DNA of 64,000 nucleotides from Ignelater luminosus (GCA_011009095.1 VTPC01090912.1:370247-434246); one strand, 5' to 3'. Counted from the stretch's first letter, positions 49,039 through 62,227 are shown. The notes: generated from the letters alone by a model not told the origin. Numbers and translations are program-made.

Positions 49039-52000
49039 TTTTTGATGGTGACTTTTTTATTATTATCGGGTTTAATTGATCTGTTAGATTCATCAAAACT
49101 AATTATATCTTTTTACAGATCATTACAGAATCTTGCATGTTTTTGCTAGCAGTACTTAATTCTCGCACAGTTACCTGTTAGAGTGGTTTCTTCACATTGG
49201 ATTCCTCTTGATTGTTTAATACATGTGAAGCAGGTGATGTTTTCAAATTCTTCTCATTTGTATCTGGATTTTTACCCTGAGATTGCGGAGTGCATTTTTG
49301 AGGGTTATTCTTCTATGTAATAATATTATGAAATTTTTTCCACCGTTTAGTTTTATTGTTTAACAAACTAATCTTTTCATAAAGTTTACGTATGAATAAA
49401 TATTATTGATCGTAGCAAGCTCGATTCTATAGGATTATTTATTAGCTCCGTACTTGCATTCTGGGTATCTGGCTGTGTATCCGTAAATAAACTTGCTTCG
49501 TTTGGGTAACAATCTTTTCGCCACATATTCAAATATTTATATCTAAGTATTTTATATTTCTTTTTAATTTAGAAACACAACGTTTGCATTTAACACAATT
49601 TACATCTTGTTCGGCTGTTTTAAGCCCATCGACACTACAAATTTCAGGAGCAGATTCTAGTGACTCTGTAACGTTAGCCATTTTGTCTGTTCATAATATG
49701 TGATATTGCACAAAGTAATTACAGTCTCACCATCCAAACACCAAAGAAAGTAAATTATGTCTGCTAAGTCTAAATCTGAAAATGCGTGCAATTAGCTAAT
49801 CTTAGTGCAATAAGCAACTAACGGCATAGTTTCAATCCTGAAAAACTAAAAAAAAACTGTTTTAGTCACACTGTAGTTAGATTAAAGTCTTCTTTACTTA
49901 CCTTAAATTATCTTGATTGTCGAAAGTCACCAAGGTGATGCTCAACACGCACGCTGCAATAAGGTTATCTACATGATAATACAAACGTATCAGTTAATGT
50001 TGAAAGATAGTTTCTAATTACGACCAGATGCTCTGCAGAAAAGTTTATTATAATGGTGCTCATAATCTTTTTGGATGGGTTGGTCATGATATTTCTTTGT
50101 TAAGTTGTTACATTTTAAATATATTCAGTTATGTTAAGGTTGTCTGTACAGTTTCTGTGTAAAAAAAGAGTGTTGCCAGAAGTGTCTTTTTTACATAACG
50201 AAGATTAATATGAAATAGTGTGATGGTCTTAAATCATACTCCTCTGATTATCTTAATTAACCTAAAAACTAACTGTCAACCACTATCAAAATTGCATACA
50301 TGGTGGAAATGTCAAACTTTCATGGTCAACCCTCGTTCAAGAAGATCGTGAACAACATAATATGCTTACTCCTTATATCTGTCTCTATCCCAGTACATCT
50401 TGCTTCAAGCAGACCTCACTGGTGCTTTGTCAAGTGGCGAATAAAATCTTGCAACTCAATTACATCAAACCGCAATAACTTAAATCCTTGTCAAAATAAT
50501 ACCTTGCAGTAGAATAAGATGTGCTCCACAGTTTCATGTTGTTGGTTCTTAGGTTTCTCAGGTTAATTGGTCTATGAGTAACCTTACTGCAGTTTCTAGC
50601 TTAGGGGTACAATTTCCGAACACATTAGAACAGTTTTGTATACGAATTAACCTACAATTGCAAACAATTTTCAAAGTTACAGTTTTGGAACTGAACTTCA
50701 ACGCTTATAAATAAGATATTGCATTTGAATACAATTCGGTCACACAATTTCAGAAATTCTTTGTATGTTTAGATTAATTCATATACAAAACTGTTCGTAC
50801 AAGTTCATTTTGTCTTCATTGATGGTCTATCAACAGATTGCTTTTTTATACCTGAATGGCTTACGTAATCCGTAGGCGGTAAAAGATCAGTTAAATTAGA
50901 GAAAAGTTCTCGGTAATCTTGTTTTTTTTTGGAGAAATTTTATAATTTACTGGGCATGTAGCTAAAGCTTCTAGATATCTTTACATAGATACAGCGAGAT
51001 AGAACGCGAAGGCAAACTTTTTGAAATGGAACGACTACTTTATTTTAATACCGTTTCAAACGTTCTTCAGTGATAGAAGGACGTGTGTAGTTATCATTTT
51101 ATTTTTGAAAAACATCAGTTTATGGAAACATGCAAATGACGATTAGACATTTTACTAATGTTTAGAACAGATGGTAGATATTTATTTAGACCTTCGGCTC
51201 TTCTCATCTAATTCCACGTTCTTTAACATCTACCTCGTAACTGTATATGTTCGAGTACAAGATGAACTGACTTATTGGCTGTTTTTATTACACAAAATCT
51301 TGTTAGTTGTTGTTAGTCAGAGTCTGTGGTGAACAAGATCACACATATCTTTGGGCAACCGTCAAGAACTTTTTAATTAAGAAACGTTGATTACAGTATC
51401 ATCCAAAATTTTCCTATGTTGAAAGTCTTACTACTTCAAGAAGAAATCTTTGCAAAGATGCTCTAGCAGCTGGTTGGTTCACATATTTTCCAGTTTGGTA
51501 CCTCAGAAAAAATCTCTTGTTTTCAGTGTTCTTTAGGCAAAGTTTCATATAATAATCCTGAACAGATTTTAGGCAGTAGAGGTATTCAGTCTCGGTGTCA
51601 ATGATGGCTTTTAGTATCGCGAATTTTAATAAGTATTAAAGTAAGATACGATGCATAATTCATCTTTGCAAAAAGCCCCAACAACAGAAAAGCTTACGTT
51701 TTAACATTTCCTTCTTTTTTAGCAAAGTCTTCTCAAGAAATACAAAAGATATTATTTGAAAATAACTTAAATTTACAGAAAAATAAATTAAGCGAGATAC
51801 CCACATGATCGACAACGTAAACAATATTAAATCGAATGCCAACACAACTCTGAACAAACTTATCTTACTTTTGTTGTTAAATAACAGAATTAAATTAGCG
51901 ATAATTTTATGATGTCCATATGGTTTATCAAATCTCGTTCGTTGACTGTCAAACTAATATTTTCTATTAAATTTAATGTGTTCTAGTGCGAAAGTATTCT

Positions 52001-52583
52001 TTGGTAAATTAATTCATCTTAAATTATTTTGAAAAAGGAAGTTTCATTTTTATTTAATTTTAATTCTACCTAAAGCATAATGATGATATTAATCACGTAG
52101 GTATCGTTCTTAATTAATTCTCCTGTAGATACTATTTTTCTGTTATTGGCGCAGGTAGTGCAAAAAATACAGTACACATCGCGGAATGTAAGTTATTTCT
52201 GTGAACTAGAATGCTTAGGATACCAACCTGTATTTCTCGGCCACAAAAATGACATATTCTTTAGTACGCATTTATACTATTTCAATTACATGATGATTTG
52301 TTTCCCAAATTTAGAAAAGCAAAGACAAATTTATAAAAATCATTCTTTTTATCTAACTAGGTGGAACGCAATTTGTAATCGCTTGCTACGAATGTCTGAC
52401 ATTCTCATTTAATTCATTCTTGTTCTAGCACAATAATCCGTAAAAATTGAATTTTTATTAATTTATCTCTAGTTCAATTCAGATATACTAATCGGCAAAC
52501 CGTTGCCTAGTTAAACAAGTCATTAAATGAATGATGTGGTAAACCTTTCCATAATGTAATAAAAGTCAGCAAGAGCTATTTTG
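49039..52583. other. Non-coding stretch
   Basis: No gene or clear repeat recognised. Open frames at 50300-50512 and 52146-52412 show no known motif. Confidence 0.3.
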
Positions 52584-53701
52584 CGAGGCTTGCTAGAAAC
52601 ATTTCTGCAAATGGTTAAGAAAAACACAGATGCAATTTAGTAAATGGCTTTATTATTTTTCAAAATATGCGTCCTTAGTATCAATACACTTTTGCATACG
52701 CTCAAACCAATTTTCGAAGCATTTTTTCCAATTTGAAGCTAGTACCTCAGAAACCAGTTGCCTAAATGTCTCAACGTCTGCTTCAGGCGAAGAATAACGC
52801 TCACCGCGCATCTTGTCTTTGATTGTCGGAAACAAAAGAAGTCGTTTGGTACTAGATCAGGACAATACGGACAATGCGACATCAATTTCACTTTTTCACT
52901 GGCTAAAAAGTCGACAGTTTGTGAAGGTATGTGAGCACTTGCATTGTCATGGTGAAGAAGGACGCACCGATCTGGACTGTTTTTTCTGATTTCATCGATG
53001 ACTTCCGCCAAACAAATTGTTGTGTACCAATCAGCGTTCACAGTTCTTCGATCCTCTAAAGCTATGGTTGACACATATCCAGAAGAAACAAGCGATCATT
53101 TGCTTTGCAACGCTGCGTAAACGAACAACTTTTGTGGGTTTCGACTCATCTCGAAACATCCAAACAGTGGATTGTTGTCGAGTTTCCGGCTCGTATGAGT
53201 AATCCAACTTTTGTCACCCGTAACAATGTCGTACACAAAATTTGAATGACCTTGGTTGAATATCTTTAGCATTTCTTTGCCTCAATTCACACGGTTCTTC
53301 TTTGGAGTTTCACTCAAATTATGTGGAATTCTGCAAAACTTCCGTACGTTTAAATGATCGTGTACGATCGTGTGTATTGCTTTTATGTCAATGCCCTATT
53401 TCTCGGTATGACACATGCCAATCTCGCTCGATCACTTAATGCACAGCATTAACGTTAGTGGTAACAACACACGTGGATGAACGATCGGTGCATTGTTTGG
53501 TTGTTAAATTGATTCGAAAATCGTAAAAAATTATTGCTCTAAAATGTTCACGCGAGAGTTCCATTTCTTCACAAAATTACTTTTTTCAAAGCTCTATGTA
53601 AACAGAATTGAATTGCCAACTGAATTATAGGTTAGAAGTGACAAATGCTTTGAAACAGCACCGGAAGTATCCGATTGCAGAAATTCTTCCAGCAAACCTC
53701 G
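52584..53701 (-). mobile_element. DD34D mariner, decayed, same group as 60938-62225
   Basis: Ends CGAGGCTTGCTAGAAACATT (52584) and the inverse CGAGGTTTGCTGGAAGAATT (finishing 53701) match well. TA follows on the right (53702), while the left has TG, probably a mutated TA. The transposase begins at 53564 (MELSREHFRAIIFYDFR). Much of the DNA-binding half is missing or scrambled. YSYEPETRQQSTVWMF lies near 53200, ALEDRRTVNADWYTTICLAE is at 53060, and LLHHDNASAHIPSQTVDFLA (second Asp) with CPDLVPNDFF (third Asp) follow. KDKMRGERYSSPEADVETFR and MQKCIDTKDAYFEK* (to 52653) close the protein in another frame. The first catalytic Asp word is not seen. Several frame changes and a shortened length (1.12 kb) show it is dead. 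Confidence 0.8.
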
Positions 53702-53889
53702 TATGGCTGTTGAGGAAACAACCCATGGCGTTGATTTTTACATAAAAATCGGTTTTTCTCTCAAAAAAAAGCTATGCAAAACATCAAATCATTAAAAGGA
53801 ATTTAAATTGAGCTATTAAATGATAGAAGAATCAAGTAGGCGTTCCATTAAAACAGTTCTCTCCCTATATGTATCACTGCTTGAGTCTA

Positions 53890-55600
53890 CGTATCAAAAA
53901 CATCAAATTCGCCCAATTTACTAAACTTGTGTCTTACGGATTTTATACTAACAAAGGAAAAACACACACTACATGATATATCAATTTTAAATAATATAAC
54001 AACGCGAAGTAAACATAGGATGGCAAAGGCTAAAGTAATAATTAACACAAAACCAGATCGGAAACTAACCTTCAACAGAAAAACAATAGACCCAAAACTG
54101 TTAAAATTAAACAAGGTTAAATACATTGAAACACTTGACAAAGTTACAATTAAGGTATGTTGCAATTAACTCTAAACAATCTTCACGCTACAATAACAAA
54201 ACAGGTACTAAATGTGGGCACAGAAGTAGGAATATGCAAAAAAACATAAAGATAGCAAAATTAGTCAACAAACAAAAAACATGCTGGGAAGAAGAAGAGA
54301 CTTAATTAATCAAAACTAAAGAAACAAAGACACTAGACAAATGTTAAATATAACAGAGAACTTTTACAAAACACTACATAACACTTCAAAGGAACCAACA
54401 GAAAATTCCAAAAGAACCCTTGAAAGAAAAATAATAATTATGTTAATTCAAAAGACATACCGGAAATCAGCTATGAAGAAATTCAGTACGCCATCAGGGA
54501 AAAGAAACAAAACAAAGCAGTAGGCAAAGATGGTATTATACTTGAATTGATTAAAGAAGATGGAAACACTGTCATAAAATATCTGCACACTTTCTTTAAT
54601 AGATTTCTCACAGAAGAATGGGCAAAGATTTTAACAGAGCTAATATACAAGAAAGGAGACCCTGCTAGACTATAAAATTATAGGCCTATAGCTCTACTAT
54701 CACACTTATACTAACTGCTCACCTAGATTATAGTCAGCGGGTTAAATAACAAATTCGGCATTTACCAAACTATTGAGCAAGTGGGTTTTAGAGAACGCTC
54801 CAGCGCATGCAATCATTTCATGACTATAAAAATCTTGATAGAAAAAGCCAACGAGTATCAGTTCCCGCTGTATCAAACATTTGTTGAATTCGAAAAAGCT
54901 TTCTATAATATTAAGCTATAGACAATAGAAGAAGCTCTGGTCAACAGTAGAATAGATCATAGATACAGAACATTGCTGACGAATATTTACAAATGTGGAA
55001 CTATGTCAATACAACTAGACGAAAATCTAAAAACCAATAATATTCACGTTAAACGAGGCGTCAGACAAGGCAGCACTAACTCGTCTAATCTATTTACCCC
55101 AGCCTTGAAGGATATTTTCAAAAGACTGAAAAAACAAAGGGATAGTAATAAATGGTAGACACCTAAAGTTTGTAGACGATATGGTATTGATCGCGGATAG
55201 TAAAGAAGATATACAAATAAGATCCGTAAAACCCAACGTGCAATGGAGAGACAAATAATCGGAATCACTTTAAGAGACAAAAGGAGAAATAGCTGGATCA
55301 GAAATTAAACCAAAGTCATTGATGTAAAAGAACCTGCAGCCCGAATCAAATGGCAATGCGCAGGATATAACGAAAGATACAAAGATGACGAGTGGAACAA
55401 CATAATCCTAGGATGGCTACTAAACTTAGGCCAGAGAGTAAGGGGAAGGCCCTAAATGAGATGGACCGATGATCTCAAAAAACATGCAGGACTAATATGG
55501 CACAAGCTAGCTAAAAACAGAGAGGAGTGAAAAAACAAAGAAGAGACTTATACCCAAAAATGGAAGACTGGAGAGAGAAAAGATTTAAAGAAGATGAAAG
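53890..55600 (+). mobile_element. RTE-like LINE, endonuclease end plus reverse transcriptase, decayed
   Basis: Plus-strand pieces follow the LINE order. FILTKEKHTLHDISILNNIT and RSKHRMAKAKVIINTKPDRK (53945-54070) match the SDHR end of the endonuclease. EIQYAIREKKQNKAVGKDGI (about 54480) and WAKILTELIYKKGDPARL (about 54620), then NYRPIALLS, open the reverse transcriptase. QVGFRERSSACNHFMTIKIL follows, then FVEFEKAFYNIKL (54880, where the usual catalytic Asp of F-x-D-x-x-K-A-F appears as Glu). HVKRGVRQGSTNSSNLFTPA comes next and KFVDDMVLIADSKEDIQ (about 55165) is the active-site FVDD. The C-terminal tail has TQRAMERQIIGITLRDKRRN, RIKWQCAGYNERYKDDEWNN and MRWTDDLKKHAGLIWHKLAK. In-frame stops and frame changes are numerous. 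The 5' half is absent, as usual for LINE insertions. Confidence 0.85.
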
Positions 55601-58329
55601 TGTTTTACGGTGATGGAAAGTTGTTGAGAAGTGGAAACAATTGGTGCTTATTGTGAATTGTGAAATTACCAATAAATTGTGTTCTATGTAAAGTGAAAGG
55701 ATGCTTCAGGTGTTCCGCAACATGCAAAGGACTAAGATACTTCTTTATAGACAATCTGTTTTCCGTTTTGATCACTTTTCCAAAAAAGTCCTATTAAAAT
55801 TGAATTTGCTTACCATAATCTTGCCTAAACTGTCTAACATTTTTCATAGGGTTGCTTGATTAGTAGTTTAATTTTTTTCGGAAATAATAATCTCATCAAT
55901 ACTTACATTTTCGAAAGCATGCAGAAGAGAAGTTTCCAAAACTGTAACACAATACAAGGTGTTCCTTTTTAAAAAAATTCATCTTCGTTGTCACCACAAA
56001 AAAGCTGTACATTTAGCAACGTTGCCGATATCAAAATTCAGAAACAGATTATGGTAACAACTTCTTTAATTGGCCACTTCTTCAATTTGGGTAAAAAAGG
56101 GACATCAAACAATATGAAAACTCTATAACGTGATTTAGCATACATTTTTTTCGTGTCACTTGTTTTCCAGGAACATTTATTAAATTTCTTTAATGTAAAA
56201 ATCTAAATGGCAAAAGTAAAAAACCCAAGTTTACGTAAGAAGTAAATAATTTCTCTTCCAATTAATGAAATATTAGATGTCTATGAAAAATAAAATAATA
56301 ATTTTCGAATTTCAGTATGAGACGCTAACATTCCAAGAGCGAGTTAGCACACTTTTATATACCTACAAGAAGTTCGATACCTGCATTCACTGATGTAACA
56401 TAAATAACCTCCAGCAACTGGAATGTTATTATAAAGAATACTTATGTTTTCCTTTCTTAATGTTTATAAAAAGAAGAAATCAATGCTAAGAATAGACACG
56501 TAAATATCATTTTCTCCAAGAAAAAACTTTTCCATGTGCAAGCTCTAAACAACCATAATGTACATTTTTCCGTGACTAACTGACTGTAGGTGTTTTAAAT
56601 TAAAGTACATTTATTGATTCGTTCAATATTTAGTAACCCTAAACCTACGAAAGAAAAAACAATAAATTAACCGAACATTACAGGGCGCAATTGACCAATT
56701 AATTCGGTCTACGCCAGAAAAAGAGAGCAAAAAAGTACACAACAAAACAAATTTGACGCAATTTAGCATCGGGATAACCTATAAGCGCGCGTGCGGCCTT
56801 ATTTCTCATTGTTACGCGTTTGCACAAACAACAACTAGAAGGGAGCTTTTTTTATGTGAAAGCGAGTCGACGCTGGTGGTAGCTGGCGTCGGCGCCGCCA
56901 CCCACCGACTAAGACAAGTGACAGTCTAATTGTTTGCGGGGTTTCAATTACTCACCCCGTAATTAGGCGTCAAACTGTGAACGGAATTAAATTATTTGTC
57001 CGGTTTCCAATTCTACTCGATCAAAATAAGCCTGCAGAAACCAAATAGTCGGGTTAGTTAAAGGCTTCCAACAAAGATATCATTCGACACACCATGCCAA
57101 TTATTTGACAACGTTGACAGTTTTCTCTTGTACCTTTATATTAATTTACAAAAATAATGAAATGTTAGAAATGTTTTATCAAACTTTTGCGCATCATCAA
57201 CAAATTCTAGGGCAAATTCTAACTCCTACGTTATAGAATATTTCTTTCAAAACAACATTGTTAGTAAAATTATTATTATTATTCCTATTAATTATTGTTA
57301 TTGTACCAGAGCTAACATTCCATATAAAAAACTAATTTAATTCTAGCATATCCCAATAAGACTAAAAATAGGGAATGGCGAGTATGGAATGAGATATGGA
57401 CATACAACAATAAAAGCTAATAAAAGTCATATTACCTACTTCTGTCTGTAAATAATATGATATTGTTAAGATAAATAAGATAAATAAATCGTACATAATA
57501 TTCTTTTCTACCTTGACCAAATACTTCGACGCAATCTTTAGAACGTATTATTGTTTTGCTAGATTAAAATCTGAGGCCACGTATTTTGGAATGTTGGTTG
57601 AAAATTAGATTAGTAACGGAAGGTTCCAAGTTTATATATTACGTTCCATTTCCTGGTAATATTACTAATTAAGAAGAATTAATAACAAGAAACGAAAAAC
57701 AAAGCTACCAAGTACAAGATATTTATAAAAATTCCAAGAACATGCTAGTAAAAATCAGAACTCCATGGATAGTTTAAATAAGTAGTCAAAACTCTTACCG
57801 CTTCTTATTATTGTTCAAATATAAGGAGAATCTTGACAACCTGGTGTTTAAACTGTTTAGGATTTCATTGCATCCGATATTAAAACAGCTACATAATCAA
57901 ACTGGTGATATCCAACATCGAACTTCCAATATCATTTATATATGTTAGATTTACATACATACCGAATTATTCTGGTTTGCTTTTGAGCATTCTGCAAATT
58001 GGGCATTTAAGAATTGCTTAGTTCACAATATGATCAGCTATCACAACATTCATTAATTTCTCCTTTCCTGCTACTTTTAGGCATGTTGTAAAGTTTGTGT
58101 TAATTTGTGTGGCTTGGCATCTTCAACGTGTATGCTTTGCAACTAGGCGACTGTGATACGGAAATACTCATTCTTAGACGATCGTCATTGGAACATTCTA
58201 TGTGTGCACTGTTTGCCAAATTGATAAATTTACTGTACTCAGCTACCTCAATAATAACTTTCTTCGGCATCAAAGAACTTTCCTCTGCTGTGACACAGGA
58301 TTGTTTATTTATTTCGGTAGTTTTACGAA
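55601..58329. other. Non-coding stretch with one GC-rich conserved-looking block
   Basis: No gene recognised. At about 56690-57010 the composition rises (GCGTCGGCGCCGCCACCCAC at about 56884; ATAAGCGCGCGTGCGGCC near 56779) and homeodomain-type words occur (TCTAATTG, CCGTAATTAGGCG, GGAATTAAATTA). This could be a host regulatory element or the end of a host transcript. It is not an open frame. An ATT microsatellite lies at about 57266-57283. Confidence 0.35.
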
Positions 58330-58556
58330 ATTGGCAACTGACATAAGTCTAACATGTATATTAAAGATAATGTAGGACCCATGACCGAACCTTGTGGTAC
58401 ACCTACAGATACGGTTTTTTGTAGAGATTGATAAGTTTTTCTATAGTTGGAAAGTAATGCATATGATAAATTAACATACTATTTGCGATTATTTAAATAA
58501 GTGTTAATATAATTTAGAGCTGAGTCGACAAGGCCATAGGCTTGCAACTTAGACAA
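58330..58556 (-). mobile_element. LINE reverse-transcriptase scrap
   Basis: On the minus strand from 58555: LSKLQAYGLVDSALNYINTY, LNNRK, then SNYRKTYQSLQKTVSVGVPQ and GSVMGPTLSLIYMLDLCQ down to about 58338. This is the non-LTR reverse-transcriptase segment with the G-V-P-Q-G-S-V-x-G-P motif. One stop follows LNNRK. It is a different LINE type from the RTE-like copy at 54 kb, probably of Jockey/CR1 kind. It abuts the transposase repeat at 58557, so one element cut or joined the other there. Confidence 0.7.
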
Positions 58557-58842
58557 CCGTCGAACTCTAGTAGCAAAATGAGATGGCGCATCATCTTGCT
58601 GCATCCACATATGCCGAAAGACCAACAAAAGGAACATCCTCTAGCAGATCGTTATTTAAAACAAATTACGTAAGTAATTAACCTGTTAGGTAGTATGAAA
58701 GGACTAACCGTTTTATTTTCTACTATTCCCGCCCATACGTTTACTGAAAAGGAAATTTGACAATTGTTTTTCTAAAAGACGTGGGAATTTTGGACATGAA
58801 ATATACCATTTCTTGTAAATGCAGGAAATACTTAATTAAGGC
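58557..58842 (-). mobile_element. Tc1/mariner (PPRSPDL-type) transposase segment, copy 1
   Basis: This 285-base block recurs at 59674-59957 with about eight differences. On the minus strand it gives, in mixed frames, FPFSVNVWAGIVENKT, FILPNRL, LLEDVPL and HMWMQQDDAPSHFATRVR. The last carries the second catalytic Asp of a transposase whose family normally continues RWIGRGG...WPPRSPDLTPLDFFLWG. Only the middle of the gene is present, and the left edge is the LINE scrap at 58556. Confidence 0.7.
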
Positions 58843-59170
58843 GTTTTTAATAGTACTTTTTCTAAAATTTAAATTGTAATAACCTCAAACTTATAAACTT
58901 ACGTTTCAACTTGTTAAATTTGACATTAAACAGCAACGCCTCTAGTGGGGAAAAATTGTTGCTGAGCCCAATTTGCGATCATCTTTTGTTTGGTGTCGGT
59001 ACTTTGTCTCACAATCAACTGGCTTGATAATTGAAAATAATAACTGCTAGACAGTGCATGCAATAAAAGTACACGAAGAAAGAAAAAATTGGCATAACAA
59101 GTAAACGTCTTTCATAATGCTGTACTGATTAATGAGAATAAGTATGAACATGACGAGATCGCTGTATTTG

Positions 59171-59185
59171 CCCCCCCCCCCCCCC
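59171..59185 (+). repeat. Poly-C tract, 15 bases
   Basis: An uninterrupted run of 15 C in very AT-rich DNA, followed by a GC-rich segment with CACGTG and GCTTGCGGCGGACC. Length is prone to sequencing error. Confidence 0.9.
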
Positions 59186-59320
59186 ATTCCAGAACGTGTC
59201 GCTCACGTGTGATGCACGTCCTACACGTCCGCTTGCGGCGGACCTGTTTGAAGATTAATATTACGAAAAGTGCCATTACAGAATGAAGGATTAACCAAAA
59301 AAGCTATTGGCTGAATTATA

Positions 59321-59957
59321 CAGGGTGTCTTTAAACTGCACTAAAAGCTTCATGCAGTCGCCTTTCTTAATAAGTTGTGATGACAAAACTTTAAACGCGA
59401 ACTCTCTAACGCAATTAAGTTCTTCACACGAGCGAAAAAAGAAACATAATCTTGGCAATGCTGCTTAGTTCCTGAAAGCGGTGTAACCTTTACGACCAAT
59501 ACCAACACGCTGAAGCATTCGTTCATCAACGCTTGTTGCTGTTTCTTGCATGCGATTTACCAATTCTTTTTCATTATTAACAGAAACTAGGTACACTAGT
59601 CCGGGCTTCTCGGAGGCTAAGCTATTGAACTTCCACGACCAATTCACTTTTGGGGAAAGTTTTCATTAAACCACCGTCGAACTCTAGTAGCAAAATGAAA
59701 TTGCGCAATATCTTGCTGCATCCACATATGCCGAAAGACCAACAAAAGGAACATCCTCTAGCAGATCGTTATTTAAAACAAATTACGTAAGTAATTAACC
59801 TGTTAGGTAGTATGAAAGGACCAACCGTTTTATTTCCTACTATTCCGCCCATACGTTTACCGAAAAGGAAATTTGACAATTGTTTTTCTAAAAGACGTGG
59901 GAATTTTGGACATGAAATATACCATTTCTTGTAAATGCAGGAAATACTTAATTAAGA
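59321..59957 (-). mobile_element. Tc1/mariner (PPRSPDL-type) element, copy 2, 3' half with terminal repeat
   Basis: The 3' end is CAGGGTGTCTTTAAACTGCA at 59321, preceded by TA. Minus-strand words run WMQQDIAQFHFATRVRRWF (about 59730) and IGRGSSIA-PPRSPD (about 59640, the third-Asp region). They end with VNNEKELVNRMQETATSVDE and RMLQRV (59580-59510), the usual C-terminus. Frame changes and stops are present. Upstream of 59957 the 5' half of the gene is absent and the 5' terminal repeat was not found. The block 59674-59957 is the copy of 58557-58842. Confidence 0.75.
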
Positions 59958-60937
59958 AACAACTCAACAACAAACAGCAAAAATGTGCAAAAAACCAAAA
60001 TCACAAAACTTGTGTGTAGCGCCATCTAGCTCCCAATGTCAAAATGTGACAGATGATGTAAATAATTTATTAGATTCATCCAAGTAAACAGTGCTTGCAT
60101 GATCATGGCAAAGGTTATAAAAATTTTCTAGATTTGAACTAAAAGCTTTAACCTAATTTGTCAACCCAATTTGATTTATTCATATTATCATTTACATATT
60201 TTTTATGAACACGAAAATATTTTCGAAATTGATAAAAGAATATTGTGATGATGTAGAAATGCTTGATCAATATCAAAATAATTGTATAAGGCAGTCCAGT
60301 TCTTGATAAATGTCTCATTTATACAATTTGATACAGCCGTATCATTATAATTTCTTTCATGGTAAGAGAGTGATCGGAGATTATTGTTATATACTTACAA
60401 ACGTATATCCATCACCATAAAATTTACACAGATGTGCCCTATTGCCGAGTTATAAGAAATTGTTACCTAGGTTGGTCAACCCCCAATGTTCTGAAGTTCA
60501 TAACTATTTAGGATACTACAAAGATTCTTAGAATTTTCGTGTATGACATTATAAGAAATATTTATAAATACATTTGAATCTACAAGAAGATCTGTAGCAA
60601 TAAGATTAAACTATCTATGTTACATGATACAGCACATAATTTTAACTGTTTGTAAACACAGTAATTGGATAGATCAAGGTCTTTTGGATATTAAACATAT
60701 GTTGGCATATACTACTATGCCTTTTCCTGTAGTTTCCCTACAGTAACTAGAAATTAAAGAATAATATTCCCAGTATGATAATTCTGAATTGCATTATCGT
60801 TAGTCCATATTTCAGCAAAACAAATGAAATATAAATATTTATAATATATCAATATCAAAGCTTCTACCATTTAAAAATAATATTTTAAGATCAAATGTTA
60901 GAGTTCCGTCTTCTTCAGAAAGGAAACACGCTTGATA
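59958..60937. other. Non-coding interval
   Basis: No gene recognised. The first 100 bases may include leader sequence of the truncated Tc1/mariner copy 2. Confidence 0.3.
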
Positions 60938-62225
60938 CGAGGGTTGTAGGGTATGTATGTAGGGTATGGGTATGTATACTGAATTGGCAACAATGGCATT
61001 GCTAGGTGCCATCTGACATATCCATCGTTTGCCATTTTTGACGTATTGTAACGTTTTATCATACGGACGCTATTTGAGTTGTTTACAGTGACTTGAAAAT
61101 TTTATCTCAGTCAGAAAATGGAATTAACTCGTGAAAAGTTTCGAGCGATAATTCACTGTGACCTTCGACATGGATTATCTCAGCAACAGTGCATCAATCA
61201 ATCACTTCACTTTTGGCGATGAAATATCATCTAAAACCATTGTATATCACTGGTTTAGTGAATTAAATCGTGGCCGTCGTTTGCTCATAAACGGAAGAAG
61301 GTCATCCAAAATCGGTGGTTGTGCCAGAAAGCATCAATGCGGTGTGCGAACCGATAATGCAAGGTCATCATGTGACATACCGTGAGATTGAGGCATTCCT
61401 GGGCATTAGTATAGCAAGATACACAAGATTTTAGCTGAACATCTAGCAGTGAAAAAGATTTGTTTGCGTTGGATTCCACATAATTTGAAAATTGCTCAAA
61501 CAAACTCTCGTGTCGATAGGTGCAAAGGAATACTCAAAAAATTCAATCGTGGTGCGTCAAAAGCCGTGTATAACATCTACACAGGTGACGAATCTTGAAT
61601 CTATGCGTGTGAGCCCGAAAGTAAACAGCAGTCAACTGTATGGGTCTTCCAACCTGAGCCAAACCTAACAAGAGTTGTTCGCACAAGAAGCACTTCGAAG
61701 CAAATAGTCGTCTGTTTTTGGGATAAATGGACATGTGACTACAGTGCGACTTGAGGATCGTAGAACAATCAATTTTAAATGGTACAAAACCATTTGTTTG
61801 CCAGAAGTCTTTGGAGAAGTAAGAAAAAACAACCAGCAACGCAGGATCATCCTTCACCACGACAATGAGACCTCTCACACATCGGCCCAAACATCTCAAT
61901 ATTTGACCGGTCAAAACAACGAATTGATGGGTTATTCGCCGTACAGTCCTGACTTGACAACCAATGACTTCTTTTTTTTGCCTTTCGCGAAGAATAAACT
62001 ACGTGATCAACGATTCTCGACACCAGAAGAAGCGGTTGATGCGTTCAAAATGCATGTTTTGGAGATACCTCAATCGGAATGGGAAAAGTGCTATAAAAAT
62101 TGGTTCGCACGTATGCAAAAGTGTATCGATTATTGCAGAGAATATTTCGAAAAAGAATAAAACCATCTGTAATGATAAATATTTGTTTTTATTGATTATT
62201 CCGGTTACATAAATAGCAACCCTCT
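60938..62225 (+). mobile_element. DD34D mariner, full length, broken transposase
   Basis: The left end CGAGGGTTG (60938) and inverse right end AGAGGGTTGCTATTTATGTA (finishing 62225) are flanked by TA at 60936-60937 and 62226-62227. Right after the left end a GTATGTAGG-type microsatellite (60945-60992) has replaced the rest of the terminal repeat. The transposase starts at 61118 (MELTREKFRAIIHCDLRHGL). It continues in shifting frames: GDEISSKTIVYHWFSELNRG; SVVVPESINAVCEPIMQGHH; HLAVKKICLRWIPHNLKIAQ; YTGDES, where the Trp after the first Asp word has become TGA; and EPESKQQSTVWVF. The last open part (61735-62160) has RLEDRRTINFKWYKTICLPE, ILHHDNETSHTSAQT (second Asp), SPDLTTNDFFF (third Asp) and MQKCIDYCREYFEKE. 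About four frame changes plus the one stop make it non-functional. Confidence 0.88.
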
Positions 62226-62227
62226 TA

